Shown here in pieces: positions 1 through 9,242 of a DNA stretch of 64,000 bases. Under the pieces are notes generated by a model. It saw only the letters and a list, made by a program, of their open reading frames with translations, did not search any database and was not told the DNA's origin. Position numbers and translations under genes: made by a program. This stretch comes from Mucilaginibacter gracilis (lineage in GTDB: Bacteria; Bacteroidota; Bacteroidia; Sphingobacteriales; Sphingobacteriaceae), in assembly GCF_003633615.1 (NCBI RefSeq), contig NZ_RBKU01000001.1, positions 5,766,001 through 5,830,000 of the forward strand, read 5' to 3'. Position 1 is the stretch's first letter; every line of letters starts with the position of its first letter.

Positions 1-205
1 AGCCATCTTCGCCCCAGCGGTAGGCGCGGCTTCGGGCCTGGTCGTGAGTGAAGTGCCCCCAGGCATCGCCGTTGTTACTATAGTCTTCGCGCACGGTTGC
101 CCATTGGCGCTCGCTAACATACGGCCCCCAATGTTCTAACGGAACTGCCTTGAGGGCGTTTTCTTCTAATCGGGTTTGCTCTGCGTTTTTAGCGGTGTTT
201 GCCAT
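1..205 (-). CDS. GH63/MGH1-like glucosidase, N-terminal fragment
   Basis: Only the first 68 codons are inside the window; the gene continues beyond base 1. The protein starts at the ATG at 205 and contains WGPYVSERQWATVREDYS and, further on, HDQARSRAYRWGEDG. From memory, this N-terminal signature belongs to the large (about 880 aa) MGH1-like glucosidases with a glycoside hydrolase family 63 catalytic domain. These act on alpha-glucosidic sugars in the cytoplasm. The gene is divergent from the barrel protein at 525. The family call rests on the N-terminus alone, and the substrate cannot be inferred. Confidence 0.7.
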   Translation of the reverse strand, partial: MANTAKNAEQTRLEENALKAVPLEHWGPYVSERQWATVREDYSNNGDAWGHFTHDQARSRAYRWGEDG

Positions 206-524
206 ATTTTATTGAGCACTAATAATGCTGTTTTGCAAAATTGCTTTTCAAATTATAAAGTAAGTGATTTATTAATTATCAAATTGTTAAAAATTAAGCG
301 CATTTTACAACATGTTTTGTAAATTTCATGGTTTAAATTTGGCACCCTTTGGGTTGGTTATTATTTAATACTTAAGTAACATATTACATATTAAGTTATT
401 ACAATTAAAATAAAAGCGTTGCTTTAATATAAATTTTGAAATTTAATATTTAAACTTGTAATGCAAATAGACTAACGTTTATAGAATAGAATTTTACTTT
501 TACCATATTTTAACTGACAACATT
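206..524. other. AT-rich divergent intergenic region
   Basis: This 319-base gap lies between two divergent genes and is very AT-rich. It contains no ORF that looks real. Promoters for both flanking genes are expected here, but I found no convincing TTTG / TAnnTTTG pair with correct spacing. I see no hairpin or repeat in it. Confidence 0.6.
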
Positions 525-2987
525 TTGGCGCTTCCGAAGAAGTGTGTACTTGTGTACACCCTTAATTTGCTGTGCGTTTTTGCGGCCCTTGCACAGCACA
601 AAGGCAATCAAATAAAGGGACATATAAACGATACCGAAAACCATGCAATAGCATCAGCCTCGGTATACTTATTAGCCCTTGTCGACTCATCTGTGGTTAA
701 ATTTTTGGTAACTGATAAAAATGGGCAGTTTAATTTTCAAAATGTTGATCCCGGTAAATATATAGTTAGCGTTACCGGGGTAGGGTTCAAAAAAATCATT
801 TCGGTTCCTATTATTTTCGACGGCAGCCTTATTGTTGATTTAGGCATAATACGCCTGCCAAAAGGCAGCACTAAGTTAGGCGAGGTGGTAATAACCGCCA
901 ATAAGGGTTTTGCTGATACCCGTACCGATAAAACTACACTCAACATTAGTAACAGCTACTTTTTTACCGGCAGCAACGCGTTGGAGGTTTTAAATAAATT
1001 GCCGGGTGTAAAGGTTGATAATGGCGATAACGTATCGTTAAACGGCCGGTCGGACGTGCTGGTTACCATTGATAATAAGCCTACTTACCTATCCGGAAGC
1101 GCACTTGCCGACCTTTTGCGAGGCACCCCAGGTGCCATGATTGATAAAGTTGAACTGATAAGCAACCCAAACTCTAGCTACGATGCCGCGGGCACCGGCG
1201 GTGTAATTAATATAAAAATGCTGCGCGATAAAACCATGGGCATAAACGCCCAGCTAACCGGCGGATTAGGACAGGCGCAGTTCTCGGGTGGGCAATACTC
1301 GGCGGCTCAAAACATGGCGGGTATCAATTTTAATTATCGCAGCAAGCGGTTAAATATTTTCGGCGCCGGTTTTTACAGCAATACACCAGCTTACAAATTG
1401 ATAGTAACTGATAGGACAGACACCTATTACGATAAAACCGACCAAATTGGCACCAACCTTTTTATTAACCAGCGGCGCACCACCAATAATTTTAGGATAG
1501 GAGCCGATTATACCATCAGCCCCAAACAAACCATAGGCTTTTTAATAAGCGAGGTTATTACCAGCCAAAATGGCCCTAAAAACATCCAATCCACGGTTTC
1601 TGATCATGGCGTTATCGATTCTACCATATCAACCACATCATCACTAAAAAAGCGGCAAACAACCCTGGGCTATAATTTAAATTACAGTGCCAGCATTAGT
1701 AAAAGTTCGCAATTAACCTTAAACGGCAATTACATTAACTATAACCGGGCGTTTGACGAATATTTTAAAAGTGACTATTTTTTAAGTAGCAGCACTACGC
1801 CTTATCGTACTTTACTGCTGCAAAACACTTCGCCTTTAAACTATGATGTATTGGTTTTTAGCGGCAACTATCATTTGGATGTTAATAGTGCCAATAATTT
1901 TACCACAGGGTTTAAGGCAGGTAAAACAAAAATGAATAACACATCGGCCTTTGGCACTTTAGTTAATAACGTTTATACACCTTACGCTGGTTTTACAGGT
2001 ACATTTAATTACACCGAAAGCGTTAATGCTGCGTATGTTGACTATAACCATGTGTTTAATAAGCGCACCAATATTGAGTTTGGCGCAAGGCTGGAGCAAA
2101 CCTTAGCCGAAGGTATAACCTCAAATACGGGCGAAGATTACCATAATAATTATTACGGTTTTTTCCCTAACTTAAAATTAAACCATACTATTAACAGCAA
2201 TAACGAATTGCAATTGGGCTATGGCCGCCGCATATACCGCCCAAAATACGAGGAACTTAACCCCCTGCTGCTTTACAGCGACCAATACAACTACCAAATA
2301 GGCAACCAATATTTAAAGCCATACTACTCTAACCTGGTTGAGCTTAAGCATGTTTATAAAAATGAAATTATAACGGCATTAAGTTTTGAGGCTATTAGCG
2401 GCTTTTCGCAGGTGGTATATATGCAGGGTAATACTACGCAGGTAAGTATTTTAAAAAAAATAAATTTAGGTAACCGTTACAATTACGGTATTCATTTTTT
2501 AGCCCCTGTTAACTTTACCAAATGGTATCATGTTGATTTTGATGTTAACATGCTGTATCAGCAATACACAGGTACATCTGTATTGGGCGATTTAAATAGC
2601 AGCAGCCCCGATGTTACGTTTAAAATATTTCAGCATTTTAAATTGCCTTTTGGCACACAGTTAGATTTTAATGGCTATTACGAAGCCCCTACCACATACG
2701 GCATTTACCAGTACAAAGCCGAATATTATGTATACGGGGGCATCACTAAAAGTGTGTTAAAAAAACAAGGCTCGGTACATTTGCAGGTTGATGGCATATT
2801 TAATTGGGATAAAAATATATATACCTCGCATTACCAAAATTTAAATTTAAGTGGCACCCAAATTGATAAATTTAGAGCTATTACGCTTAGCTTTACCTAT
2901 GCTTTAGGCAAAAAAACGGTTACGGCAGCGCGCAAAAAAAGCAACGAAGCCGCCGAAGAACAAGGCCGCATGGCCGGCGCAAACTAA
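525..2987 (+). CDS. Outer-membrane beta-barrel protein with carboxypeptidase-regulatory N-domain
   Basis: This 820 aa protein has a signal peptide (residues 1-24, ending FAALAQ), a CarboxypepD_reg-like beta-sandwich (about 27-110, with GQFNFQNVDPGKY), a TonB-receptor-type plug (about 120-235, with GTPGAMIDKVELISNP and AAGTGGVINI) and a long barrel to the C-terminus. It resembles the OMP_b-brl_3 group of TonB-receptor-like outer-membrane proteins of Bacteroidota. No SusD partner is adjacent, so glycan uptake is not indicated and the ligand is unknown. The start is a TTG: the frame has a stop at 468-470, and the first internal ATG lies about 200 codons in, past the signal peptide. The C-terminal tail is charged and sits beyond the last strand. 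Confidence 0.85.
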   Translation: MALPKKCVLVYTLNLLCVFAALAQHKGNQIKGHINDTENHAIASASVYLLALVDSSVVKFLVTDKNGQFNFQNVDPGKYIVSVTGVGFKKIISVPIIFDGSLIVDLGIIRLPKGSTKLGEVVITANKGFADTRTDKTTLNISNSYFFTGSNALEVLNKLPGVKVDNGDNVSLNGRSDVLVTIDNKPTYLSGSALADLLRGTPGAMIDKVELISNPNSSYDAAGTGGVINIKMLRDKTMGINAQLTGGLGQAQFSGGQYSAAQNMAGINFNYRSKRLNIFGAGFYSNTPAYKLIVTDRTDTYYDKTDQIGTNLFINQRRTTNNFRIGADYTISPKQTIGFLISEVITSQNGPKNIQSTVSDHGVIDSTISTTSSLKKRQTTLGYNLNYSASISKSSQLTLNGNYINYNRAFDEYFKSDYFLSSSTTPYRTLLLQNTSPLNYDVLVFSGNYHLDVNSANNFTTGFKAGKTKMNNTSAFGTLVNNVYTPYAGFTGTFNYTESVNAAYVDYNHVFNKRTNIEFGARLEQTLAEGITSNTGEDYHNNYYGFFPNLKLNHTINSNNELQLGYGRRIYRPKYEELNPLLLYSDQYNYQIGNQYLKPYYSNLVELKHVYKNEIITALSFEAISGFSQVVYMQGNTTQVSILKKINLGNRYNYGIHFLAPVNFTKWYHVDFDVNMLYQQYTGTSVLGDLNSSSPDVTFKIFQHFKLPFGTQLDFNGYYEAPTTYGIYQYKAEYYVYGGITKSVLKKQGSVHLQVDGIFNWDKNIYTSHYQNLNLSGTQIDKFRAITLSFTYALGKKTVTAARKKSNEAAEEQGRMAGAN

Positions 2988-3020
2988 AAACAGGATACAC
3001 ACCCGTGGGTATATATCCTG
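2986..3020 (-). terminator. Intrinsic terminator after the aminotransferase
   Basis: A hairpin has arms CAGGATA (2991-2997) and TATCCTG (3014-3020) with additional pairing inside. On the minus strand it is followed by a run of five T. It closes the minus-strand aminotransferase gene and may also slow transcription from the plus strand. Confidence 0.6.
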
Positions 3021-3047
3021 CTCAATTAAAAATATCAATAAAACCTT

Positions 3048-4244
3048 TTAGCTCAACTTGGCCAAAGCTGCGGCAATACGTTTTATGGCCTCAATTAATT
3101 TTTCTTCGGATGCGGCATAGGATATGCGGATAGATTTTGGATCGCCGAATGAATCGCCGCCTACGGTGGCCACATGTGCTTCTTCCAATAAAAATATGCT
3201 CAACTCGTCGGCATCGTTAATAACTTTACCGTTGTAGCTTTTACCAAAAAACGAAGTTACGTTAGGGAAAAAGTAAAAAGCACCATCGGGCAGGTTAGTT
3301 TGCACGCCTGGTATTTTTGATAGTAAATCGTAAACAATACCGCGGCGTTTGCGGAAAGCTTCGCGCATTTCTAAAACGCTGGCTAAACCACCCTCATAAG
3401 CGGCAACACCTGCTTTTTGAGTGATAGAGCAGGTGCCCGAAGTAATTTGGCCCTGTAGCTTATCAAAAGCGGCAGCGGTTTCTTTACTTGATGCCGAGTA
3501 GCCAATTCTCCACCCGGTCATGGCGTATGATTTTGAGAAGCCGTTGATGATAACCACACGTTCTTTAATCGAATCAAACTGCGCGATAGATTCGTGCGCC
3601 TCAACAAAGTTGATGTGCTCGTATATCTCGTCGGATAAAATGTATATCTGCGGGTAACGCTCAAATACTTCAACCAGGCCGGCTAATTCTTGTTTGCTGT
3701 AAACACTGCCTGTAGGGTTACAAGGCGATGAAAACATAAACAACTTGGTTTTTGGCGTAATGGCCGCCTCTAATTGCGCAGGTGTTATTTTAAAGTTTTG
3801 CTCAACTGTGCTGTCTATAAAAACGCTTTTGCCTTCGGTTAGTTTAACAACTTCGCTGTATGATACCCAGTAAGGTGTAGGTATAATAACCTCTTCGCCG
3901 GGATTAACCAAACAAAGCAATGCGTTGGCAATGGCTTGTTTTGCACCTGTTGATACAACTATCTGGCTGGCATCGTAATCTAACCCATTCTCGGTTTTTA
4001 ACTTTTTTGAAATAGCTGCGCGCAAATCAGGGTAACCGGCCACGGGTGTATAATAAGTAAAATTCTTATCCATAGCCTGCTTTGCAGCTTCCTTAATATA
4101 CTCCGGGGTATGAAAATCCGGTTCACCAAAACTCAGGCTGATTACATCAACCCCTTTAGCTGAAAGCTCACGGCCCAGCTTTGCCATCTTAATTGTTGCC
4201 GATTCGGATAAGTTTTTTATCCTGTCGCTTAATACGTTCGTCAT
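3048..4244 (-). CDS. aspC: Pyridoxal-phosphate aspartate aminotransferase (class I)
   Basis: The 398 aa protein carries the class-I aminotransferase fold. It shows SFGEPDFHTPEYIKEAA near the N-terminus, SPCNPTGSVYS in the middle, the schiff-base lysine in GFSKSYAMTGWRIGY (about K237) and a C-terminal RISYAAS arginine region for the substrate carboxylate. It should interconvert aspartate/2-oxoglutarate and oxaloacetate/glutamate, possibly also prephenate in this subgroup. I placed the start at the ATG at 4244 (MTNVLSDRIK). An upstream in-frame extension of 41 codons is hydrophilic, not family-like, and would overlap the divergent transporter gene. The gene is monocistronic. Confidence 0.9.
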   Translation of the reverse strand: MTNVLSDRIKNLSESATIKMAKLGRELSAKGVDVISLSFGEPDFHTPEYIKEAAKQAMDKNFTYYTPVAGYPDLRAAISKKLKTENGLDYDASQIVVSTGAKQAIANALLCLVNPGEEVIIPTPYWVSYSEVVKLTEGKSVFIDSTVEQNFKITPAQLEAAITPKTKLFMFSSPCNPTGSVYSKQELAGLVEVFERYPQIYILSDEIYEHINFVEAHESIAQFDSIKERVVIINGFSKSYAMTGWRIGYSASSKETAAAFDKLQGQITSGTCSITQKAGVAAYEGGLASVLEMREAFRKRRGIVYDLLSKIPGVQTNLPDGAFYFFPNVTSFFGKSYNGKVINDADELSIFLLEEAHVATVGGDSFGDPKSIRISYAASEEKLIEAIKRIAAALAKLS

Positions 4245-4378
4245 TGATTTTGTTGTTGTTGCTAGCAAATATAGAAAATTAGTTTGCTGCTGGTTACTCA
4301 ATTTATTGTTAATTTTCCCTAAAAAAACCCATTTTTGCACCCTTATAATTACACGGCAAATTGCCATATCGGGTTTCG

Positions 4379-5404
4379 GTGAAATTTATAGCCGTAATTT
4401 TATATAAGTTTGCCATAAAACAAAACAACTTGCACCAACAACGAAAGATTATTCTGATTTCGCTAATAACCGGTATACTGCTCATGGCAGCAAAGTTTAC
4501 CGCTTATTTTTTAACACAGTCCAATTTTATTTTAACCGATGCCGCCGAAAGCATAGTTAACGTGCTGGCCAGTGGCTTTGCGTTTTTTAGCATTTACCTT
4601 GCCGAGCGACCTAAAGATAGTAACCACCCATACGGGCATGGCAAGGTTGAGTTTTTTTCGGTTTTTGTGGAAGGGGTTTTAATTACCATAGCAGGCATAG
4701 CCATTATTACTAAAGCCGGTTACGGCATTTTTCATCCTAACGAAATACACAATATTTTATTGGGCGCAAGCATTATTGGCGTTACGGGCCTTATTAACGG
4801 GTTATTAGGTTGGTACCTGATAAAAAAAGGCAAAATACTTAACTCCATAACCTTAGACGCCGATGGCAGGCACTTAATTACCGATATGGTTACCAGTGCC
4901 GGTTTGGTTGTTGGCCTGGCTCTTATATTTTTCACCAAAATAACCGCGCTCGATAATATTTTATCAATTTTGGTGGGCGGCTTCATTATTTTCACCGGCT
5001 ATAAACTTACCCGTAAAGCTATTGGCGGCTTAATGGATGAGGCCGATTTTAAAATTGTTGACCACGTAATTTCCGTTTTAAACGATAAACGCAAAGAAGA
5101 ATGGATTGATGTGCATAACCTGCGCGCACAAAAATATGGCAACGAATTGCATATTGATTGCCACATAACGCTCCCTAACTATTTTGATTTAAACCGTGTA
5201 CACCAGGAAGTACACTTAGTTGATGTGCTCATAAACGACCATGTGAGCATCAAAACCGAGTTATTTATCCACTCGGACCCCTGCGTGCCCGCCTGTTGCC
5301 ACTATTGCAGTATGCCCAATTGCCCCATCCGCTCGGAAGCGAAAACAAAGGATATTGAGTGGACGATGGATAACGTTACCCGTAACAAAAAACACTTTGA
5401 ATAA
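4379..5404 (+). CDS. Cation diffusion facilitator (CDF) transporter
   Basis: This is a roughly 340 aa inner-membrane transporter with about six membrane helices. Helix 2 carries LTDAAESIVNV, the cytoplasmic loop HPYGHGKVEFFS, and helix 5 LDADGRHLITDMVTS. These acidic/His residues form the Zn/Mn/Fe site of CDF exporters. A C-terminal cytoplasmic domain (from about 225) ends with an unusual Cys/His-rich tail, CVPACCHYCSMPNC. The start is uncertain: there is no ATG, and TTG 4361, GTG 4379 and TTG 4430 are all possible; GTG 4379 is used here. The stop codon overlaps the ATG of the next gene by one base, so they form an operon. Which metal it exports cannot be read from the sequence. Confidence 0.8.
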   Translation: MKFIAVILYKFAIKQNNLHQQRKIILISLITGILLMAAKFTAYFLTQSNFILTDAAESIVNVLASGFAFFSIYLAERPKDSNHPYGHGKVEFFSVFVEGVLITIAGIAIITKAGYGIFHPNEIHNILLGASIIGVTGLINGLLGWYLIKKGKILNSITLDADGRHLITDMVTSAGLVVGLALIFFTKITALDNILSILVGGFIIFTGYKLTRKAIGGLMDEADFKIVDHVISVLNDKRKEEWIDVHNLRAQKYGNELHIDCHITLPNYFDLNRVHQEVHLVDVLINDHVSIKTELFIHSDPCVPACCHYCSMPNCPIRSEAKTKDIEWTMDNVTRNKKHFE

Positions 5405-5853
5405 TGGCTTTGTTTAATGTACGTGTTTATGGTTTGCTTGTTAATGATGAGCACCAAATACTCATTAGCGATGAAAAGGAGTACGGTATGCTTTTCTCCA
5501 AATTTCCGGGTGGCGGCTTAGAATATGGCGAGGGGCTTATTGATGGCCTAAAGCGAGAGTTTATGGAAGAGTGCAACATGCCAATTGAAGTTATTAAGCA
5601 TTTTTACACTACCGATTACTTTGTAAAATCTCTATTTGGCGAAGCACAACTGATAAGTGTTTACTACCTTGTAAAAAACATTGCCCCCGTAAATTTGCCC
5701 ATTAAAACCAAGCCCTTTGATTTTGATACCGAAGGCGAAGTTTTACAGGCTTTTAGATGGGCCAGCCTGGAGCACATTACACCCACCGATGTTACCTTCC
5801 CGATAGATAAGCACGTTGTTGAACTTTTAAATAAAGGATATGAATTTAGTTGA
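5404..5853 (+). CDS. NUDIX hydrolase
   Basis: This 149 aa single-domain protein has a complete Nudix box: GGGLEYGEGLIDGLKREF followed by MEECNM, matching GX5EX7REUXEEXGU except that the last Gly position is Asn. Nudix proteins hydrolyse nucleoside-diphosphate-linked compounds using Mg2+ held by the REUXEE glutamates. Substrate is unknown. The ATG shares one base with the upstream stop, and the 3' end overlaps bioA by 14 bases, so it is translationally coupled to both neighbours. A housekeeping role beside bioA is possible, but a direct biotin role is not supported by anything seen. Confidence 0.88.
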   Translation: MALFNVRVYGLLVNDEHQILISDEKEYGMLFSKFPGGGLEYGEGLIDGLKREFMEECNMPIEVIKHFYTTDYFVKSLFGEAQLISVYYLVKNIAPVNLPIKTKPFDFDTEGEVLQAFRWASLEHITPTDVTFPIDKHVVELLNKGYEFS

Positions 5854-7105
5854 ACGCGATTTAAAAGTAATATGGCACCCCTATACCCAAATGCAAACCG
5901 CCGCCCCGCCAATACCTATTGTAAAAGGCGAAGGCGTATTGTTGTTTGACGAAGATGGCAATACTTATATTGATGCAGTATCGTCATGGTGGGTAAACAT
6001 ACACGGGCACTCGCACCCTTATATTGCCGCCAAGGTTGCCGAGCAGTTAACCAAATTGGAGCACGTAATATTTGCAGGCTTTACGCACCAGGGCGCTGTT
6101 GAACTTGCCGAAAGGCTGCTTGCCATTTTGCCCGCCAACCAAAGCAAAGTATTTTACTCAGACAATGGCTCCACGGCTGTTGAGGTAGCCATAAAAATGT
6201 GCCTGCAATACTGGCACAACCAGGGGGCACCACGCACCAAAATACTGGCCTTTAAAAACGCCTACCATGGCGATACTTTTGGCGCTATGGCGGTAAGCGC
6301 GCGCAGTGCCTTTACCAATGTTTTTGAACAGTTATTGTTTGAGGTTGAGTTTATTGATTTGCCAAATGCCGGGAATATTGACCATCTCAAATCCCACATC
6401 TCAAACCTCAAACCTAATTTAGCTTGTTTTATTTTTGAGCCGCTGTTGCAAGGTTCGGGTGGGATGCTGATGTATGAGGCCCAATACCTGGATCAACTGA
6501 TGGAGCATTGCCGCGCCGAAAACGTACTCACCATTGCCGACGAAGTGCTTACCGGCTTTGGCCGTACAGGCAAACGTTTTGCTTGCGACCATTTGCAACA
6601 GCAGCCCGATATCATGTGTTTCTCTAAGGGCTTAACGGGCGGCACCATGGCCCTCGGTTTAACCACCTGCACACAGGCCATATACGATGCCTTTTTATCT
6701 GCCGATAAACTAAAAACACTGTTTCATGGGCACTCGTTTACGGCTAACCCGGTAGCATGCGCCGCAGCATTAGCCAGCATGGATTTATTTTTATTGCCCG
6801 AAACTATGGCCAATATTAAACGGATAGAAGAGCGGCACAGCGCTTTCGGTTTAAAAATAAGCCATCACCCAAAGGTAAAAGAGTGCAGGCAAACGGGTAC
6901 CATTATAGCTATTGAATGGGAAACGGGCGACCAGACTTCCTACTTTAGTAACCTTCGCGACAAGCTTTACCAGCACTTTTTGTCGCTTGGTATTATTTTG
7001 CGGCCGCTTGGCAATGTATTGTACATTTTACCTCCGTATTGCATTAGCAACAACCAACTGGACTATATTTACAGCCAAATTGAAGCCGCTTTAGCTGTTT
7101 TTTAA
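5840..7105 (+). CDS. bioA: Adenosylmethionine-8-amino-7-oxononanoate aminotransferase
   Basis: BioA (421 aa) transfers the amino group of S-adenosylmethionine to 7-keto-8-aminopelargonate to make 7,8-diaminopelargonate, the step before BioD in biotin synthesis. The N-terminus VIWHPYTQMQ and SSWWVNIHGHSHP are BioA hallmarks. The PLP lysine is in CFSKGLTGGTMALG (about K263), with the preceding aspartate in IADEVLTGFGRTG. It overlaps the Nudix gene and is followed after 10 bases by a ferritin-like gene. No bioB, bioD or bioF is in the window, so the biotin genes are split in this genome. Confidence 0.95.
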   Translation: MNLVERDLKVIWHPYTQMQTAAPPIPIVKGEGVLLFDEDGNTYIDAVSSWWVNIHGHSHPYIAAKVAEQLTKLEHVIFAGFTHQGAVELAERLLAILPANQSKVFYSDNGSTAVEVAIKMCLQYWHNQGAPRTKILAFKNAYHGDTFGAMAVSARSAFTNVFEQLLFEVEFIDLPNAGNIDHLKSHISNLKPNLACFIFEPLLQGSGGMLMYEAQYLDQLMEHCRAENVLTIADEVLTGFGRTGKRFACDHLQQQPDIMCFSKGLTGGTMALGLTTCTQAIYDAFLSADKLKTLFHGHSFTANPVACAAALASMDLFLLPETMANIKRIEERHSAFGLKISHHPKVKECRQTGTIIAIEWETGDQTSYFSNLRDKLYQHFLSLGIILRPLGNVLYILPPYCISNNQLDYIYSQIEAALAVF

Positions 7106-7115
7106 ACCATTGATA

Positions 7116-7730
7116 ATGAAAAATTTATTAGACAAGATAGTGGCAGATGGCCATTTGCACGCCCGTTGGCTCAATACGCTTTCGCTGATGGAAAACACCG
7201 GGGCCCGCAAAATATCGGCCAGCGAAGATACCGTTAACGTAACCTATATTATTTTAAAGCACGCTGCCGAAGAGCATCGCCACGCTTTTTACCTTAAAAA
7301 GCAAATAGAAAAAGTGGGCGAGGGTGTTTGCCCAACTTATGCACGGCAGTTTTTGTTGGCCCCGGCTCAAAGCAAATACTACCTCAATCAGCTTGATGTT
7401 GAAGTTTGCCGTTATTTAAAAAAAGAACTAAACCTGAGCGGAAGCAACTTGCGCTTTGCCGCCTATTTGCTGGTAACCTACGCCATTGAAGTACGTGCCG
7501 ACGAGCTTTACCCCGTTTACCAGGATGCGCTGGACGCAGCAGGAAGCAAGGTAAATGTAAAATCGATTATACTGGAAGAAGAAGGGCATTTGGAAGAGAT
7601 GATAAATCAGCTCAAAAACTTCTCGCCCGATTGGCAGCTTCACGCTGATAAAGCCGTTGTTATTGAAACCATTTTGTTTAACAATTGGTTGGCGGGCTTG
7701 GAGAAAGAAATTGGTGTGGTTGCAGATTAA
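7116..7730 (+). CDS. Ferritin-like (diiron) protein downstream of bioA
   Basis: This 204 aa all-helical protein shows the spacing of a four-helix ferritin-like diiron site: HAAEEHRHAFYL (ExxH), YAIEVRADELYP (E) and ILEEEGHLEEM (ExxH), with an early glutamate in LMENTGARK as the likely fourth helix ligand. Such proteins activate O2 (oxygenases, hydroxylases, MiaE-like or rubrerythrin-like enzymes). I do not recognise the exact family. The ATG at 7116 (MKNLLDKI) is preferred over a TTG two codons upstream. It sits 10 bases behind bioA in the same operon, which suggests a linked role but does not prove one. Confidence 0.75.
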   Translation: MKNLLDKIVADGHLHARWLNTLSLMENTGARKISASEDTVNVTYIILKHAAEEHRHAFYLKKQIEKVGEGVCPTYARQFLLAPAQSKYYLNQLDVEVCRYLKKELNLSGSNLRFAAYLLVTYAIEVRADELYPVYQDALDAAGSKVNVKSIILEEEGHLEEMINQLKNFSPDWQLHADKAVVIETILFNNWLAGLEKEIGVVAD

Positions 7731-7812
7731 TGTAATTACTTGTCTGATTTTTTTTCTAATACTTTTTGAGCAGTTAAAGGGCAACACTCCTCTTTATTTG
7801 TATCAACTCCAT

Positions 7813-7846
7813 AAAAAAAGCCGCCTTGTTTAATAACAAGGCGACT
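7813..7846 (-). terminator. Intrinsic terminator of the porin/SGNH operon
   Basis: A perfect 7-bp stem, CGCCTTG (7822-7828) / CAAGGCG (7837-7843), is followed on the minus strand by seven T (7813-7819). It lies 30 bases beyond the stop of the SGNH lipoprotein gene. Confidence 0.85.
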
Positions 7847-7874
7847 CTATCAAACTATCAAATCAAACGCTGTT

Positions 7875-9221
7875 TTATGGAAATACTACTCCATTATAAT
7901 TAGCCACATTTACCTGCGGAACATTTGCAGAATACTGGCTATTAATTGCTTTAATAAATTCGTTAGCTACAATTGCATAACCACGAGGGGTTAAATGCAC
8001 TCCATCTAACGAGAACACTCCACCGCTAATATAGCCCGATGTTAAGTTAACACCGTTAACCGTTAAACCGTTATTTTTAAGGTTTGTTAAAAAGGTAAAG
8101 GCATCAAAAACAGCCAAACCCTTTGCAGCCGCTACCGATTTAATGGTTGCGTTATACGAACTCACGTAATCTTTAACCAAAGCAACTTCGTTCGGGTCGA
8201 GGATATATTTTGAGTCGATAGGATTATTGGGATGCAAGCCATAAGGGTATGGGTTGGTTACGGCACCACTAACAGGGTCGGTGGTAGGTTTACCTAATAA
8301 AGCTGTCGGGAAGGTTAAGGTTACCAAATCGCTAGCTGTTGCGGCACGTACACCGTAAGTAGTTGCGGCCGCGTTGGTAGATGCAGTAATATAAATTGCT
8401 GCAGGTAATGGTGTTACACCAGCTTTTTGCGCAGCAGCTTGTGCACCTGCTAAAAGCAGGCCCGGGGTTACTGTAGTAAAGTATGGTATGGTTGTTACAT
8501 CGGGTATAGTTGCGCAGGCTCCTTTTGCACCGGTTGCGGTTAACGAGTTAATGAGCAGGTTATAAAGTGACGCAAATGTAGCCTTATCTGTTAACGCATC
8601 GGCGCCGGTATAACCACCGCCACCACCGGTTGCGTAACCCAGTGCATCGTTATTACCCAACCAGTTAGTAAAAAATGTAAAAGGTTTAGTTGTAATAAAG
8701 CTCAAGTACGATGTATTTGTATTTGCAGGGGCAACACCGGGTAGTAAACGCTCAAAGTAAGGGTTTAAATTACCGTAGTAAGGTAACGTTATGTGCAATA
8801 ATTTAATGCCGGGCACACCGTAGTTTTCAAGATTACCGGTGTACTTGGTAAAAAAAGTGGGGTCGCGATAAGCCAGATTAGTTGTTACAGCTGCGGTAAT
8901 CGGGCTTCCGTTTGCATCAAAACCGGTTAATTTAATATAACCCGATCCGTTAGACTGCGCTGCGCTAAACAACGGCTGGCTAAAGCTGCCACCGCCAACA
9001 GCCTGCATTTGTGTGGCTATCATGCTCGGAAATGAGTTTTGCTGGCCAGCCAAATATAAACCGCCATCAGCATAGCCCGAAGTTAAGGAATTACCTACCG
9101 AAATATAGCGTGTAAAATCGGCAGTTCCGTGGTTAAAGTTAGGCGTATCTATTGATGGCTTGCAAGCGGCAAAAAATGCTGTTGCTGCCAGTATATATAT
9201 GTAATTTTTAAAATTCTTCAT
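7875..9221 (-). CDS. SGNH/GDSL-family hydrolase lipoprotein
   Basis: This 448 aa protein has a lipoprotein signal (lipobox ATAFFAAC, Cys20) and an SGNH esterase core. Block I is SVGNSLTSGYADGG (nucleophile Ser45, GNS instead of GDS), block III is WLGNNDALGY (oxyanion Asn) and block V is SLDGVHLTPRGY (Asp and His near residue 405). It probably hydrolyses an ester or acyl group in the periplasm or at the outer membrane. It follows the FadL-like porin by 21 bases. FadL-family channels carry hydrophobic compounds, so an esterase partner that processes a lipid is a reasonable inference. Confidence 0.85.
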   Translation of the reverse strand: MKNFKNYIYILAATAFFAACKPSIDTPNFNHGTADFTRYISVGNSLTSGYADGGLYLAGQQNSFPSMIATQMQAVGGGSFSQPLFSAAQSNGSGYIKLTGFDANGSPITAAVTTNLAYRDPTFFTKYTGNLENYGVPGIKLLHITLPYYGNLNPYFERLLPGVAPANTNTSYLSFITTKPFTFFTNWLGNNDALGYATGGGGGYTGADALTDKATFASLYNLLINSLTATGAKGACATIPDVTTIPYFTTVTPGLLLAGAQAAAQKAGVTPLPAAIYITASTNAAATTYGVRAATASDLVTLTFPTALLGKPTTDPVSGAVTNPYPYGLHPNNPIDSKYILDPNEVALVKDYVSSYNATIKSVAAAKGLAVFDAFTFLTNLKNNGLTVNGVNLTSGYISGGVFSLDGVHLTPRGYAIVANEFIKAINSQYSANVPQVNVANYNGVVFP

Positions 9222-9242
9222 ATCTGTTTTAATTAATTTAGA

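Noticed and set aside
435..458. Promoter for the barrel gene (TTTG and TAAACTTG)
   Set aside because: The boxes are only 12 bases apart, too close for the 17-23 base spacing expected.
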